Below, in pieces: positions 16,203-25,189 of a stretch of DNA of 39,881 bases. The notes under the pieces were generated by a model, which saw nothing but the letters and a program-made list of their open reading frames with translations, had not been told where the DNA came from and did no database searches. The position numbers and the translations under genes were made by a program. Each line of letters starts with the position of its first letter. The stretch's first letter is position 1. Source of the stretch: Acidimicrobium sp. (GTDB lineage Bacteria > Actinomycetota > Acidimicrobiia > Acidimicrobiales > Ilumatobacteraceae); NCBI GenBank assembly GCA_002737635.1, contig NSIC01000004.1, positions 1-39,881 of the forward strand, in the 5' to 3' direction.

Positions 16203-17207
16203 TCAGCGACGCGAGTCCATGAACAAACCACGTAACGCTGCATAATTCTCGATGCAATGACCGGCGCCGAGCACGACAGCTTCGAGCGGTTCGTTCGACA
16301 TGTTTACAGGCACGCGAGTCTCGTTCGAAATTCTCTCAGCCATGCCACGCAAGAGCGAGCCACCACCGACAAGATATATACCGCGCTTCAAGAAATCTTG
16401 CGATAGTTCTGGTGGTGCAGATCCCAGACATCGCACAACCGAATCGACCATCTGCGTCACAACTGGGTTGATCGCTTCTCGAACTTCTTTTGCCGTCAAA
16501 ATAACCGTCTTTGGCAAACCCGTCACCAGATCTCGACCACGAACCTCTGCATCGGTATCACCCGGCATTGATATCGCGCTGCCGATCGACTTCTTAATCT
16601 CTTCAGCCGTTCGCTCACCAATTGCGATGCCGTGCTTGCGACGCACAAACGTCTGAATCTCGGTGTCGATATCGAAGCTGCCGACCCGAACAGCTTCAAG
16701 AGCAACGATGCCGCCGAGACTGATGACCGCAGTTTCGGTTGTGCCGCCGCCAATATCAATAACCATGTTGCCAACAGGTTCATCAATCGGCAAATTGGCG
16801 CCAATCGCAGCAGCCACTGGCTGCTCTAACAACTGAGCATCAGCCGCACCCGCTCGACGAGTTGCGTCAGTAACTGCACGACGCTCAACTTCTGTAATCG
16901 CCGACGGCACACAAATCAAAACCTTTGGTCGCGAAAACTTAGAGACACCCGCACGCTGCAACAACAGTCGAATCATTTTTTCGGTCACTTCAAAGTCTGT
17001 GATTGCGCCACCACGCAACGGTCGAACCGCCACGATGTAGCCAGGTGTTCGACCGATCATCTGCCATGCTTCTTCGCCAGTGGCCAAAACTTCGCCAGTG
17101 CGTCGATTGACGGCAATCACAGACGGTTCGTTAATCACGATGCCACGACCCTGCATATAGACGAGTGTGTTTGCCGTGCCTAGATCGATTGCGAGGTCGC
17201 GTGCCAT
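16203..17207 (-). CDS. mreB: Rod-shape protein MreB (actin homologue)
   Basis: 334-residue bacterial actin. Phosphate-1 loop DLAIDLGTANTLVY, connect-1 and phosphate-2 DIGGGTTETAVI, and the adenosine motif LVGGGSLLRGM are intact, so ATP-dependent filaments are expected under the cytoplasmic membrane. It lies 3 bases after a small single-pass membrane protein gene and downstream of moaE. The usual partners mreC, mreD and rodA are not beside it, so its role may be limited or its partners are elsewhere. Confidence 0.97.
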   Translation of the reverse strand: MARDLAIDLGTANTLVYMQGRGIVINEPSVIAVNRRTGEVLATGEEAWQMIGRTPGYIVAVRPLRGGAITDFEVTEKMIRLLLQRAGVSKFSRPKVLICVPSAITEVERRAVTDATRRAGAADAQLLEQPVAAAIGANLPIDEPVGNMVIDIGGGTTETAVISLGGIVALEAVRVGSFDIDTEIQTFVRRKHGIAIGERTAEEIKKSIGSAISMPGDTDAEVRGRDLVTGLPKTVILTAKEVREAINPVVTQMVDSVVRCLGSAPPELSQDFLKRGIYLVGGGSLLRGMAERISNETRVPVNMSNEPLEAVVLGAGHCIENYAALRGLFMDSRR

Positions 17208-17210
17208 TTA

Positions 17211-17432
17211 CTAACCCCGTGTCTGTCTCTGTTTTGCATCGCGCAATTGACTGCGCAAGTGTTCACGCGACTCGTCAGATAATGCATCAAGGTGGCGATG
17301 AAACGCAGCCATACCTTCGTTCGAGGTTTTCGTTCGTTCTTGCGTCAAAACCAACAGTGCCAAACTCACACCAGCAACGATTGATACAGCCGCAAAGAAT
17401 ACGGCGAGCGTTGATGCGGCAAGAATAATCAT
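17211..17432 (-). CDS. Small single-pass membrane protein of unknown function
   Basis: 73 residues: a hydrophobic segment at about residues 2-27 followed by a charged helical tail rich in Arg, Glu and Gln. No family recognised. It is very likely real because its ATG overlaps the moaE stop (ATGA) and its stop is 3 bases from the mreB start, so it is translationally coupled on both sides. A membrane anchor or partner for MreB is a possible role, from position and topology only. Confidence 0.75.
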   Translation of the reverse strand: MIILAASTLAVFFAAVSIVAGVSLALLVLTQERTKTSNEGMAAFHRHLDALSDESREHLRSQLRDAKQRQTRG

Positions 17433-17920
17433 GGCGTTGAACTTTCAACTTTTCGCACGTCAGAAATCTCGTGACTATTTGTGCCCCAGTCGCTGCCGTC
17501 TTTCCAGTGTTCTTGCTTCCAGATCGGCACGCCTATTTTTAATGCATCAATCGCATATCTTGCAGCCGCGAATGCCTCGGGACGGTGTGGTGATGAAACA
17601 ACAACCAAAACAGACGACTCGGTCAATTCAAGTTTGCCAACACGATGGATAAGTGCGATTCGTCCAAGATCGGTCCATCTTGAACGCATCTCATTGGCGA
17701 TAATCTCAAGTTTTGGCACGACTTGATCTTCATACGCCTCATAGGTCAGCGATGTCACATCAGTGCGACCCTCCGCGTTGTCGCGCACAATGCCAGAAAA
17801 TACGACAACAGCACCGCACGATTTAATCGCAGCCCAGTTATAGACAGCACCGACATCTAGGGCTTCACTCGTCAACTCAAGTCGAGTATCGACTGCAAAC
17901 TTATTTTGCGATGTTGACAT
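17429..17920 (-). CDS. moaE: Molybdopterin synthase catalytic subunit
   Basis: Transfers sulfur from MoaD thiocarboxylate to cyclic pyranopterin monophosphate to make molybdopterin. The 163-residue protein has GAVVVFSGIVRD, IHRVGKLELTESSVLVVVSSPHR, AIDALK and the active-site lysines in VPIWKQEHWKDGSDWG. moaD is not adjacent. A -10-like TACACT lies 7 bases before the ATG with no Shine-Dalgarno. It is first gene of a moaE-small protein-mreB operon, an odd pairing of cofactor synthesis and cell shape. Confidence 0.94.
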   Translation of the reverse strand: MSTSQNKFAVDTRLELTSEALDVGAVYNWAAIKSCGAVVVFSGIVRDNAEGRTDVTSLTYEAYEDQVVPKLEIIANEMRSRWTDLGRIALIHRVGKLELTESSVLVVVSSPHRPEAFAAARYAIDALKIGVPIWKQEHWKDGSDWGTNSHEISDVRKVESSTP

Positions 17921-17927
17921 CTAATTA

Positions 17928-17933
17928 AGTGTA
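17928..17933 (-). promoter_or_regulatory. Putative -10 of the moaE operon
   Basis: TACACT on the minus strand ends 7 bases before the moaE ATG at 17920. It matches the hexamer before galT exactly. A leaderless message is expected. Confidence 0.45.
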
Positions 17934-17941
17934 TCTCTGAG

Positions 17942-17961
17942 GGCGAACTGAGCCATTCGCC
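17942..17961. repeat. 6-8-6 inverted repeat in the moaE/DUF2342 divergent region
   Basis: GGCGAA (17942-17947) and TTCGCC (17956-17961) are perfect arms around 8 bases, placed upstream of both start codons in the 90-base divergent region. Possible operator; arms are short enough for chance. Confidence 0.3.
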
Positions 17962-17998
17962 ACTCACAAAGAACTGATGAATTCAATTTCAGTCTGCC

Positions 17999-18004
17999 TA
18001 TCAT
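17999..18004 (+). promoter_or_regulatory. Putative -10 of the DUF2342 gene
   Basis: TATCAT (4 of 6 to consensus) ends 6 bases before ATG 18011, so transcription would begin at or next to the A of the start codon. No Shine-Dalgarno is present. Confidence 0.5.
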
Positions 18005-18010
18005 CTGACT

Positions 18011-19186
18011 ATGCCTCAAGACCCGAGTGATTTCTCTTCGCCAGGCATACCGTTTTTTGACCAAATTGCCAAAGCGATGTCAAGCGCTGGCCCCGTGCAG
18101 TGGGACATGGCTCGACAGTTCGCAATGATGACCGCGACGAACTCAATTGTCGAGCCCAATGTCGAACCGACCGTGCGCATCGCCGTCCATCAACTTGCTA
18201 CGGTCGCCGACCTGCATGTTCGAGATGTCACTGGTCTGTCGACAAGTGAATCAACTCAACCGCCTGTTATTGACGTCGTAACACGTTCAACTTGGGTGCA
18301 TCACACGCTCGATGCATTTAAGTTTTATTTCTCAGAATTTTCGGGCAATTCAACGCCTGCCCCAGACGATGTGAGTCTCGAACTCGAGTCAAACGGCATG
18401 GACGCGATGATGTCAAACCTAACCAAGATGATGGTGCCGGCGATGCTCGGCATGTCTGTTGGCTCAATGATCGGACAACTTTCACTTCGCGCATTCGGTC
18501 AATACGACTTGCCCCTTCCGCGCGAACCAAAGTCTCAACTTTTGTTTGTCGCCCGCAACGGCGAAGAATTCGCCAAAGACTGGAGCATCAAAGTCGAGGA
18601 TATGCAAATGTGGTTGTTGATTCAAGAGTTGACATTTCATGCGGTGTTTCGCATTGAGTTTGTTCGCAGCGCCGTCATCAACTTGGTAAAGCAACACGTC
18701 GCAGGGTTTCATCCAAATCCAAACGCATTAGGCCAACGGCTCACGAACATCGACGTCTCCAACACTGACCCAGCAGCGATAATGCAAAAACTTTTGGGTG
18801 ACCCAACTCTTTTGCTTGGCAGCGAACGCTCAACGCAACAACAGGCTCTCGCCCCCAAACTTGACGCATTAACTTGTGCGATTATCTGCTATGTCGATCA
18901 TGTCGTTGACACAGTCGCGAGTCGAATTCTTGGCAATGGTGCCCAGATCTCAGAGGCTTTTCGACGACGGCGAGTCGAGTCAAGTTCTCAAGACCAATAC
19001 GTTGAACATCTTTTCGGCATCTACTTAACCGACGATCAAGTCGATCGCGGCGAGCGCTTCATTTCTGGCGTCATCGAGCGCGCCGGCGAAAACGGTTTGG
19101 CACGCCTATGGGCTCGCGAAGGCAATCTTCCAACACCTAACGAAATCGCGGCGCCAGGCTTATGGATTGAGCGAATAAACCTTTAG
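18011..19186 (+). CDS. DUF2342 family zinc-metalloprotease-like protein, divergent
   Basis: 391 residues resembling the actinobacterial DUF2342 family, often annotated as putative hydrolase or F420-biosynthesis-associated metalloprotease-like. Supporting pieces are the internal MVPAMLGMSVGSMIGQLSLRAFG region, the helix with LLIQELTFHAVF, YVDHVVDTVASRILG, and the C-terminal LARLWAREGNLPTPNEI. In better-known members the central helix reads like REAAHHRLF; here only one histidine remains in that segment, so zinc binding is doubtful. Starts at ATG with a -10 element 6 bases upstream. Its stop overlaps the stop of the convergent MFS gene by 4 bases. Confidence 0.8.
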   Translation: MPQDPSDFSSPGIPFFDQIAKAMSSAGPVQWDMARQFAMMTATNSIVEPNVEPTVRIAVHQLATVADLHVRDVTGLSTSESTQPPVIDVVTRSTWVHHTLDAFKFYFSEFSGNSTPAPDDVSLELESNGMDAMMSNLTKMMVPAMLGMSVGSMIGQLSLRAFGQYDLPLPREPKSQLLFVARNGEEFAKDWSIKVEDMQMWLLIQELTFHAVFRIEFVRSAVINLVKQHVAGFHPNPNALGQRLTNIDVSNTDPAAIMQKLLGDPTLLLGSERSTQQQALAPKLDALTCAIICYVDHVVDTVASRILGNGAQISEAFRRRRVESSSQDQYVEHLFGIYLTDDQVDRGERFISGVIERAGENGLARLWAREGNLPTPNEIAAPGLWIERINL

Positions 19187-20310
19187 CGCTCGCGATTCAC
19201 AAAGAAATAAACCGAGCCAGCCATACATACAACACCAACAACGGCAAAGCCAACTGCCCCAGGCAGAGTCAGAATTACGGCTACCAAACCAAGACCCACC
19301 CATGCCAGTTGATTCAAAGTTTCAAAACGAACAAATGTCCGCGCGCGGTTCGCATCTGGCGCTTCTCTTTGCACTACGGATTCAAAAGCCAATCGCCCAA
19401 TTGAACCCATTCCGTTGGTTACAGAAATCAAAATGATTCCCACGGTAATTCCACCCACGACTCCGGCGTAAATGCCGATCACTCCAATTATTAAAAAAGC
19501 AAATAGCATCATCGCTTGCTCTGACATTTGGCGACGCAAAAGCGGTGCGATTAAATTGCCGGTCATTATTGACAAGGACGAAAGACCGAGTGCAAGGCCA
19601 AACCACGCAGTACCAGCACTTTCATCACGTAACCAGAAAGCCACATGAAAAAATAAAAATCCGATCATGCCTCGCAGAAGCATCATTGAAAATGCAATCC
19701 GCCTAACTTGCAAACCACGTAGTTCTTCGATTTCAATTTTCTGAATTGCTTTTGGTGTAGTTGCAACATGACGCGGCAACTGCAAGCTTGCTAAACCTGC
19801 AAGGCCAAACATCACTGCCGACAAAACGAGAGTGGCTCGTGCGTCAATCAACTGCAACAAAGCTGCGGGCACAGCGGCCGCAAAACCCATTGCACCAGAA
19901 AGTAACCCGAGTTTTGAGTTTGCCGAAACCAACTCGTCATCGCTTTTGACAAGAGATGGCACGATCGCGGTTTTGCTCACACTGTAAGTGCGTGCCAAAA
20001 CGAGTGAGATAAAAGCAAGAGCAAATAGCGATATCGAATTCAGTCGCGAGATCATCAAAATCACGGTCAAACAGCGCATCACAGCGACGATGAAAACTGT
20101 GATTCGCCTGCCACCCGGAATTCTGTCGATCACTGGTCCAATAAATGGTGCGACTATCGCAAACGGGGCCAAACTCACCGCCAAGAACAAAAGCACTCGA
20201 CTTCGTGCCGCATCAGGGCTGATTGACAAAAACAGTGAGTCGGCTAGAGCAATTGCAAATGCCGCCTCACCACATGCAACCAGCGAATGAACTCGCCCAA
20301 GACGACGCAA
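19183..20310 (-). CDS. Major facilitator superfamily permease
   Basis: 375 residues, almost entirely hydrophobic with about 11-12 membrane segments. The loop after segment 2 reads IGPVIDRIPGGRR, a form of the MFS GxxxDRxGRR motif. The substrate is not predictable. The most likely start is a TTG at 20310 (first residues LRRLGRVHSLVACGEAAFA fit family N-termini); no ATG or GTG is available in the 35-base gap after the response regulator. It probably reads on from the phoU-senX3-regX3 transcript. Confidence 0.85.
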   Translation of the reverse strand: MRRLGRVHSLVACGEAAFAIALADSLFLSISPDAARSRVLLFLAVSLAPFAIVAPFIGPVIDRIPGGRRITVFIVAVMRCLTVILMISRLNSISLFALAFISLVLARTYSVSKTAIVPSLVKSDDELVSANSKLGLLSGAMGFAAAVPAALLQLIDARATLVLSAVMFGLAGLASLQLPRHVATTPKAIQKIEIEELRGLQVRRIAFSMMLLRGMIGFLFFHVAFWLRDESAGTAWFGLALGLSSLSIMTGNLIAPLLRRQMSEQAMMLFAFLIIGVIGIYAGVVGGITVGIILISVTNGMGSIGRLAFESVVQREAPDANRARTFVRFETLNQLAWVGLGLVAVILTLPGAVGFAVVGVVCMAGSVYFFVNRER

Positions 20311-20345
20311 CGGCGACGCCGGAGCAAGACCTGACTTTGAAAAAG

Positions 20346-21065
20346 CTATACGCCTATTTTCGCGTATTTATAGCCAAGCCCACGGATGGTCACCACTAGT
20401 TGTGGTTCTGTGGGTTCTTTTTCAATTTTTGAGCGCAGACGCTTAATGTGCACATCCAGCGTCTTGGTGTCGCCGTAATAGTCGGTACCCCAGACCCGAT
20501 CAATGAGTGTTTCTCTGGTCATCACTCGGCCTGCATTAGCCATCAATAGATACAGCAACTCAAATTCTTTGAGTGGCAGCTTCGTAACTTCGCCACGAAT
20601 TGTCACGACATGTTGCTCGGGATCAATTGAAACTGCACCAATCGCCACAGTGCCGACACCCGTCAAATCACCGTCAGATTTTGACAACTCGCCGCGCCGA
20701 AGAGCGGCCCGCAATCTTGCGACTAGTTCACGCAGACGATATGGCTTGACGATGTAATCGTCAGCGCCAACTTCAAGACCGACAACCGTGTCGATTTCTG
20801 AACCCTTTGCTGAAACCATGATGATCGGCACTGCACTTTTTTTGCGAATTTCGCGACATACATCTGTGCCACTGACTTTCGGCAACATCACATCCAAAAG
20901 AACTGCATCTGGCTTAACAGCATCAAAAACTGCCAAGGCTTCGGCCCCATCACGGGCCACCTCAATTCGAAATCCCTCGCGCTTTAAGCCAACTTGAAGT
21001 GCTTCGATAAACGACTCTTCGTCGTCGACCACCAAAATTGTTGGAAGCGAATTGCTTATACTCAT
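20346..21065 (-). CDS. regX3: OmpR/PhoB-family response regulator (RegX3-like)
   Basis: 239 residues: receiver domain (1-120) with acidic pocket Asp14/Asp15, phosphoacceptor Asp58 (LLDVMLP) and DDYIVKPY, then a winged-helix DNA-binding domain (about 135-237) with LPLKEFELLYLLM and TLDVHIKRLRSKIE. Its start overlaps the kinase gene by 4 bases. With a SenX3-like kinase and phoU upstream, it is expected to control the phosphate-starvation response and to bind GTTCAC-type boxes such as those found upstream of phoU. Orthology to RegX3 is by similarity and context. Confidence 0.93.
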   Translation of the reverse strand: MSISNSLPTILVVDDEESFIEALQVGLKREGFRIEVARDGAEALAVFDAVKPDAVLLDVMLPKVSGTDVCREIRKKSAVPIIMVSAKGSEIDTVVGLEVGADDYIVKPYRLRELVARLRAALRRGELSKSDGDLTGVGTVAIGAVSIDPEQHVVTIRGEVTKLPLKEFELLYLLMANAGRVMTRETLIDRVWGTDYYGDTKTLDVHIKRLRSKIEKEPTEPQLVVTIRGLGYKYAKIGV

Positions 21066-22219
21066 GCCATTACTCCTGTCTGATCTAAGACTGATCCTTT
21101 AGATTGCTTAGGCAGACGCGGCATGCGAACCGTGAATGTCGAGCCAATGCCCTCTTCTGAACGCACATCGATGGAACCACCGTGTTCTAAAACAATGTGA
21201 CGCACGATTGAGAGACCCAAACCAGTGCCACCGGTCGCACGACTTCGTGCCTTATCGACTCGGTAGAACCGCTCAAAAATTCGCTTCTGATCACGTTCAG
21301 CAATACCAATGCCATGGTCGGTGACAGTCACCAAAATCTCATCACCCTGAGTCGCGCTCTCTACCGACACGACCCCACCTGCCTCGCTGTATTTGATGGC
21401 ATTATCTACGAGGTTCGAAAACATTGAAACTAGTTGCGCGCGATCGCCCCGCACCGAAAGTTCGGCCGAACCTGTCAATGACAAACCTAGACCTTGGCGT
21501 TTTGCAGCATGTTGGTTCGTACTCACGACCTCAACCAAAACACGGCCAAGATCGATGTCGGTCCATTCTTCGGTTCCACCGAATTCGACCCGCGACAGAT
21601 CTAAAAGGTCGTCGACAATTCGCGACATACGGTGAGATTCGGTGACGATTCGCTCGGCAAGTCGCCAAACAACTTCAGTTTCTGTTTCGCCATTCAGCGA
21701 ATCAGCAAGTGCCGCGACGGCACCAATAGGAGTTTTTAGTTCATGGCTCAAATTCGCAACAAAATCTGTCTGCATTGTGTCAATTCGCGATTTCTCGGTG
21801 ATGTCTTCAACCGTCACAACGGTTCGCTGATTGTCAATTACCTGCCCACACACTTTGAAAAATCGAGTTGTGCCAGCCACCACTTCAAGAATGCGTTCAC
21901 CTGAATTGGTCGTCTTGACTTCTTCGAGCATTTCATCAACTGCCTGATCAACCAAGATGTCTACATAACGCACCCCAGTCATGGCTGTGGCCACCCCATT
22001 TTGCAACCTTCGATCCAATTTTGCGTCAACGATCACGACACCAATCGGCAGCAGATCAAGAGCGTCCATCAAACTTTCAAGTTGGTCTTCAGTATTTGAA
22101 GTATTGACACCCGTTTCATTTTGAATTGCGTGACTGAGATTTTTTGATGAACGCTTCGAAATCAGAAACGCAATAATTCCTGTTACCACCGCACCAGACA
22201 AGAAAAAAACCAAGTCCAT
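21062..22219 (-). CDS. senX3: Sensor histidine kinase, SenX3/PhoR type
   Basis: 385 residues: one N-terminal membrane helix (about 3-21), a PAS-like domain (about 45-145), the HisKA dimerisation domain with phosphoacceptor His159 in SHELKTPIGA, and an HATPase_c domain with N box NLVDNAIKYS, GIGIAERD, and DKARSRATGGTGLGLSI, closely resembling mycobacterial SenX3. No large extracytoplasmic sensor is present, consistent with sensing phosphate via the Pst/PhoU complex. It lies 15 bases after phoU and overlaps the response regulator by 4 bases. Confidence 0.94.
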   Translation of the reverse strand: MDLVFFLSGAVVTGIIAFLISKRSSKNLSHAIQNETGVNTSNTEDQLESLMDALDLLPIGVVIVDAKLDRRLQNGVATAMTGVRYVDILVDQAVDEMLEEVKTTNSGERILEVVAGTTRFFKVCGQVIDNQRTVVTVEDITEKSRIDTMQTDFVANLSHELKTPIGAVAALADSLNGETETEVVWRLAERIVTESHRMSRIVDDLLDLSRVEFGGTEEWTDIDLGRVLVEVVSTNQHAAKRQGLGLSLTGSAELSVRGDRAQLVSMFSNLVDNAIKYSEAGGVVSVESATQGDEILVTVTDHGIGIAERDQKRIFERFYRVDKARSRATGGTGLGLSIVRHIVLEHGGSIDVRSEEGIGSTFTVRMPRLPKQSKGSVLDQTGVMA

Positions 22220-22234
22220 AACGGCCCTCTAAAA

Positions 22235-22966
22235 TTAACTTTCGGTTCGTGGAAGCAAAATCTCCCCAGTTCGGTCACCCACGCGAGCCTTGTAACGGTT
22301 AATGCCGTCTCTTTCTTTTACCCAGCCTGTGGCGATAAATCTTGTTTTTTCACTCACATTTACGGCATGGTCGCCGATGCGCTCATAAAAGCGAGCGACA
22401 ACCGCGAGCTGCACTGCTACTTGCAAATCAATTTTTGACTTTGAGTGTGACTCGAAAATTTGCTGAATGAACTGGCGGTGCAAACTATCTAAGTAAGAGT
22501 CCATGTCGTCGATTGCTGCGGCTTTTGCCGAATCGCTCTGTTCGAATGCTTCCATGGTTGCACCAAAGAGTTTTTGTGCTTGTTCACTCATTTTCGAAAT
22601 AACACCACGCAACATCGGGTCAATATCGTGACCATATATACGGCGCGCTGCCTTGCAAATGTTTACTACAAGGTCTGCCGAACGCTCAAGTTCGCCGGCG
22701 ATCTTGATGATCGCAATGATTTGACGAAGGTCAGCCGCAACAGGCGCCTGCAATGCCAAAATTTCGAAACATGAAATTTCTAGATCTGCGCTTCGACCGT
22801 CAAATTCGTCATCCGCCTGAACCAAATAATCTGCGCCCTCGAGATCGCCACTCAGCAATACTGCCGTTGCTCGCGGAATTGACTCTGTCAGCGAAGCCCC
22901 AAGACGAATTACTTCGGCGCGTGCCGACTCAAGGTCGCTGTGAAAATTCTTGCGAATCTCATCCAT
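22235..22966 (-). CDS. phoU: Phosphate-signalling protein PhoU
   Basis: Couples the Pst phosphate transporter to the sensor kinase. 243 residues forming two three-helix bundles, each with the PhoU metal motif (ELERSADLVVNI and YERIGDHAVNV). ATG 22966 is chosen over the in-frame GTG at 22984 because AAAGGTG sits 6 bases before it as a ribosome-binding site and the family begins at this point. No pst genes are in the window. It heads the phoU-senX3-regX3 operon and has two PHO-box-like heptamers upstream. Confidence 0.95.
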   Translation of the reverse strand: MDEIRKNFHSDLESARAEVIRLGASLTESIPRATAVLLSGDLEGADYLVQADDEFDGRSADLEISCFEILALQAPVAADLRQIIAIIKIAGELERSADLVVNICKAARRIYGHDIDPMLRGVISKMSEQAQKLFGATMEAFEQSDSAKAAAIDDMDSYLDSLHRQFIQQIFESHSKSKIDLQVAVQLAVVARFYERIGDHAVNVSEKTRFIATGWVKERDGINRYKARVGDRTGEILLPRTES

Positions 22967-23019
22967 CGTCGGCACCTTTCTCACTTTTCTCAGAACTACG
23001 ACTCACCACAACGGTAGCC

Positions 23020-23066
23020 CGTCAAAAGTGAACTTTAGTAGTCAAAAAAGTTACACGACGGTGAAC
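23020..23066 (-). promoter_or_regulatory. PHO-box-like direct repeats and -35 upstream of phoU
   Basis: On the minus strand GTTCACC occupies 23066-23060 and GTTCACT 23033-23027, exactly 33 bases apart, which is three turns of the 11-base unit known for actinobacterial PHO boxes. The unit between them at 23055-23049 reads TGTAACT and is partly similar. TTGACG (23025-23020) directly follows as a possible -35, so the boxes overlap the promoter as in Streptomyces phoRP. The spacing is seen; binding by the adjacent RegX3-like regulator is inferred. Confidence 0.55.
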
Positions 23067-23077
23067 AGATTAAAGCG

Positions 23078-25189
23078 TCACCGAACTTGAGTTGCTACAA
23101 CCCACTCGTGCAGACGCTGCTGAGCATCGCCAATTTCGTCACCCAAATTATGTTTGACCCAACTATCATCGGCGTTCAATTTGAAGTGGACAACATCTTC
23201 AGCGGTCAAAAAACTCAAGACTTTATCAAGCCATGCCCGATGCTTCGGGTGCGTTAATGGCACCAAGACTTCAACTCGCCCATCTAGATTTCTACCCATC
23301 AAGTCTGCCGAACCGATTAGGTGCAACGGTGATTCGTCTTCAAGCCCGTGCTCAAAACGATAGATCCGCGAATGCTCAAGATACCGACCCAGAATTGAGC
23401 GCACCTCGATGTTTTCTGACATGCTTGGCACGCCAGCGCGTAGGCAACAAATACCCCGAACTATCAGTTTTATTTTGACGCCAGCATCACTCGCTGAATA
23501 AAGCGCATCAATGATCGATGGGTCTGAAATCGAGTTCAGCTTTAGGGTGATCTGCCCCTTGTCTTTAAAAGTTGCCTCACGATGAATCAGTTCAAGAATT
23601 CGCGGACGCAATTGGTGCGGTGCGACAAACAGTCGCAAATAATCGGGCTCTTTGGCGTAGCCGGTCAAATAGTTAAACAACTCTGTTGCGTCCGAGCCAA
23701 TTTGCTCTTCACAGGTAAAAAACCCGATGTCTTCGTAAACCCTGGCGGTTACAGAGTTGTAGTTTCCGGTGCCGATGTGCACGTACCGCCTCATCTGGTC
23801 GCTGTCTTCACGCACGACCAAAATGCACTTCGAGTGAGTCTTCAAACCAACAATGCCATAAGTTACGTGCACGCCTGCGTATTCGAGCTCTTTTGCCCAG
23901 GCGATGTTTCGAGCCTCATCGAAGCGCGCCTTGATCTCGAGTACCACGGCCACTTGTTTGCCCGCTTCGGCGGCGCGAACTAAGTGCTTGGCGATTGCCG
24001 AGTCACCCGAAGTTCGATAGAGGGTCATCTTTATCGAGTGAACTTTTGGGTCGCTTGCCGCCTGCGCCACAAACGACTCGACCGAAGAAGAAAATGACTC
24101 ATGCGGGTGATGAACCAATAATTGTCGTTCTCGAATTACTTGAAAAATGCTCTGACTATTAAATTCAGCGGCTAGCAACCTTCCGGCAGTTAGCGGTGGC
24201 CATGGCTTAAATCGCAACCCAGGCAGATCGAGCGACGCCAATTGATTGAGTGCGCTCATTTCGATAAAACCAGAGTGATAGCTGATGTCTTCGAGTTCTA
24301 ATTCGAGTTCTTGACACATCAAGTCGACAGTTTCTTGAGCGGTGCCCTCTGGAATCTCAAGTCGAACTGCACGACCAAATCGGCGGCGGCGCAATTCCAT
24401 TTCGACAGCGGCCAACAAATCTTCGGCGTCTTCGTCGTCAAGTGAGAGGTCAGCGTTTCGCGTGACCCTGAACACGAAGCACTGTTCGATCAACATGCCC
24501 TGAAACAGCCGGGGCAAATTGGTCGAGACAACTTCTTCAAGTAAAACAAATTTATTACCGTCACCCACCCGCATGAACCGCGGAATATTCTTCGGAATTT
24601 TTAGCCTCGCAAATCTTTGTTCAGACGACTGTGGATCGCGCGCAACCACAGCCAAGTTCATCGCAAGGTTCGAGATATACGGAAACGGATGCGCCGGGTC
24701 AACCACTAGTGGGGTTAAGACAGGAAAGATCCTGCGGTCAAAGTCGTCTGAAAGTTTTGCTTTTTCAGATTCGGTTAAGTCTGACCATCCGACGACAAAT
24801 ACTTCAGACTGTTTAAGTCTTGGCAACAACTCTTCAGACCAGACTTCGTGTTGCCGGTTCACGAAATCTTGGGTGCGCCGGGTAATTTCGTGCAACTGTT
24901 GCTGGGGCGTCAAACCATCAACCGTTGGAGTATGAACATCACCTGCCACTTGGTCTTTGAGGGCGGCAACTCTGATTTGATAAAACTCGTCAAGATTCGA
25001 CGAGCAAATTGCCAAAAATCGGCATCGCTCAAGCAGTGGAACTTTGTCGTCACTTGCAAGAGTCAAAACACGATCGTTGAAATCAAGCCAACTCAATTCG
25101 CGGTTGATGTAATTTTGGTTGATATTTTGATCGTACGAAATTATTGACTCTCGTAGGTTTGTCAGAAAACGATTTCGCCAAAAAGTCAC
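23078..25189 (-). CDS. ppk: Polyphosphate kinase 1
   Basis: Reversibly polymerises the gamma-phosphate of ATP into polyphosphate. 703 residues with the four PPK1 domains: N-terminal YINRELSWLDFN (about 27-38), head domain, and two phospholipase-D-like catalytic domains holding His471 (VHIGTGNYN, the autophosphorylated residue) and His606 (RYLEHSRIYRFEHG). The start is a GTG at 25189; there is no ATG before the conserved region. It lies 58 bases downstream of a small unknown gene on the same strand and 93-111 bases upstream of phoU, forming a phosphate-storage block with ppx. Confidence 0.97.
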   Translation of the reverse strand: MTFWRNRFLTNLRESIISYDQNINQNYINRELSWLDFNDRVLTLASDDKVPLLERCRFLAICSSNLDEFYQIRVAALKDQVAGDVHTPTVDGLTPQQQLHEITRRTQDFVNRQHEVWSEELLPRLKQSEVFVVGWSDLTESEKAKLSDDFDRRIFPVLTPLVVDPAHPFPYISNLAMNLAVVARDPQSSEQRFARLKIPKNIPRFMRVGDGNKFVLLEEVVSTNLPRLFQGMLIEQCFVFRVTRNADLSLDDEDAEDLLAAVEMELRRRRFGRAVRLEIPEGTAQETVDLMCQELELELEDISYHSGFIEMSALNQLASLDLPGLRFKPWPPLTAGRLLAAEFNSQSIFQVIRERQLLVHHPHESFSSSVESFVAQAASDPKVHSIKMTLYRTSGDSAIAKHLVRAAEAGKQVAVVLEIKARFDEARNIAWAKELEYAGVHVTYGIVGLKTHSKCILVVREDSDQMRRYVHIGTGNYNSVTARVYEDIGFFTCEEQIGSDATELFNYLTGYAKEPDYLRLFVAPHQLRPRILELIHREATFKDKGQITLKLNSISDPSIIDALYSASDAGVKIKLIVRGICCLRAGVPSMSENIEVRSILGRYLEHSRIYRFEHGLEDESPLHLIGSADLMGRNLDGRVEVLVPLTHPKHRAWLDKVLSFLTAEDVVHFKLNADDSWVKHNLGDEIGDAQQRLHEWVVATQVR

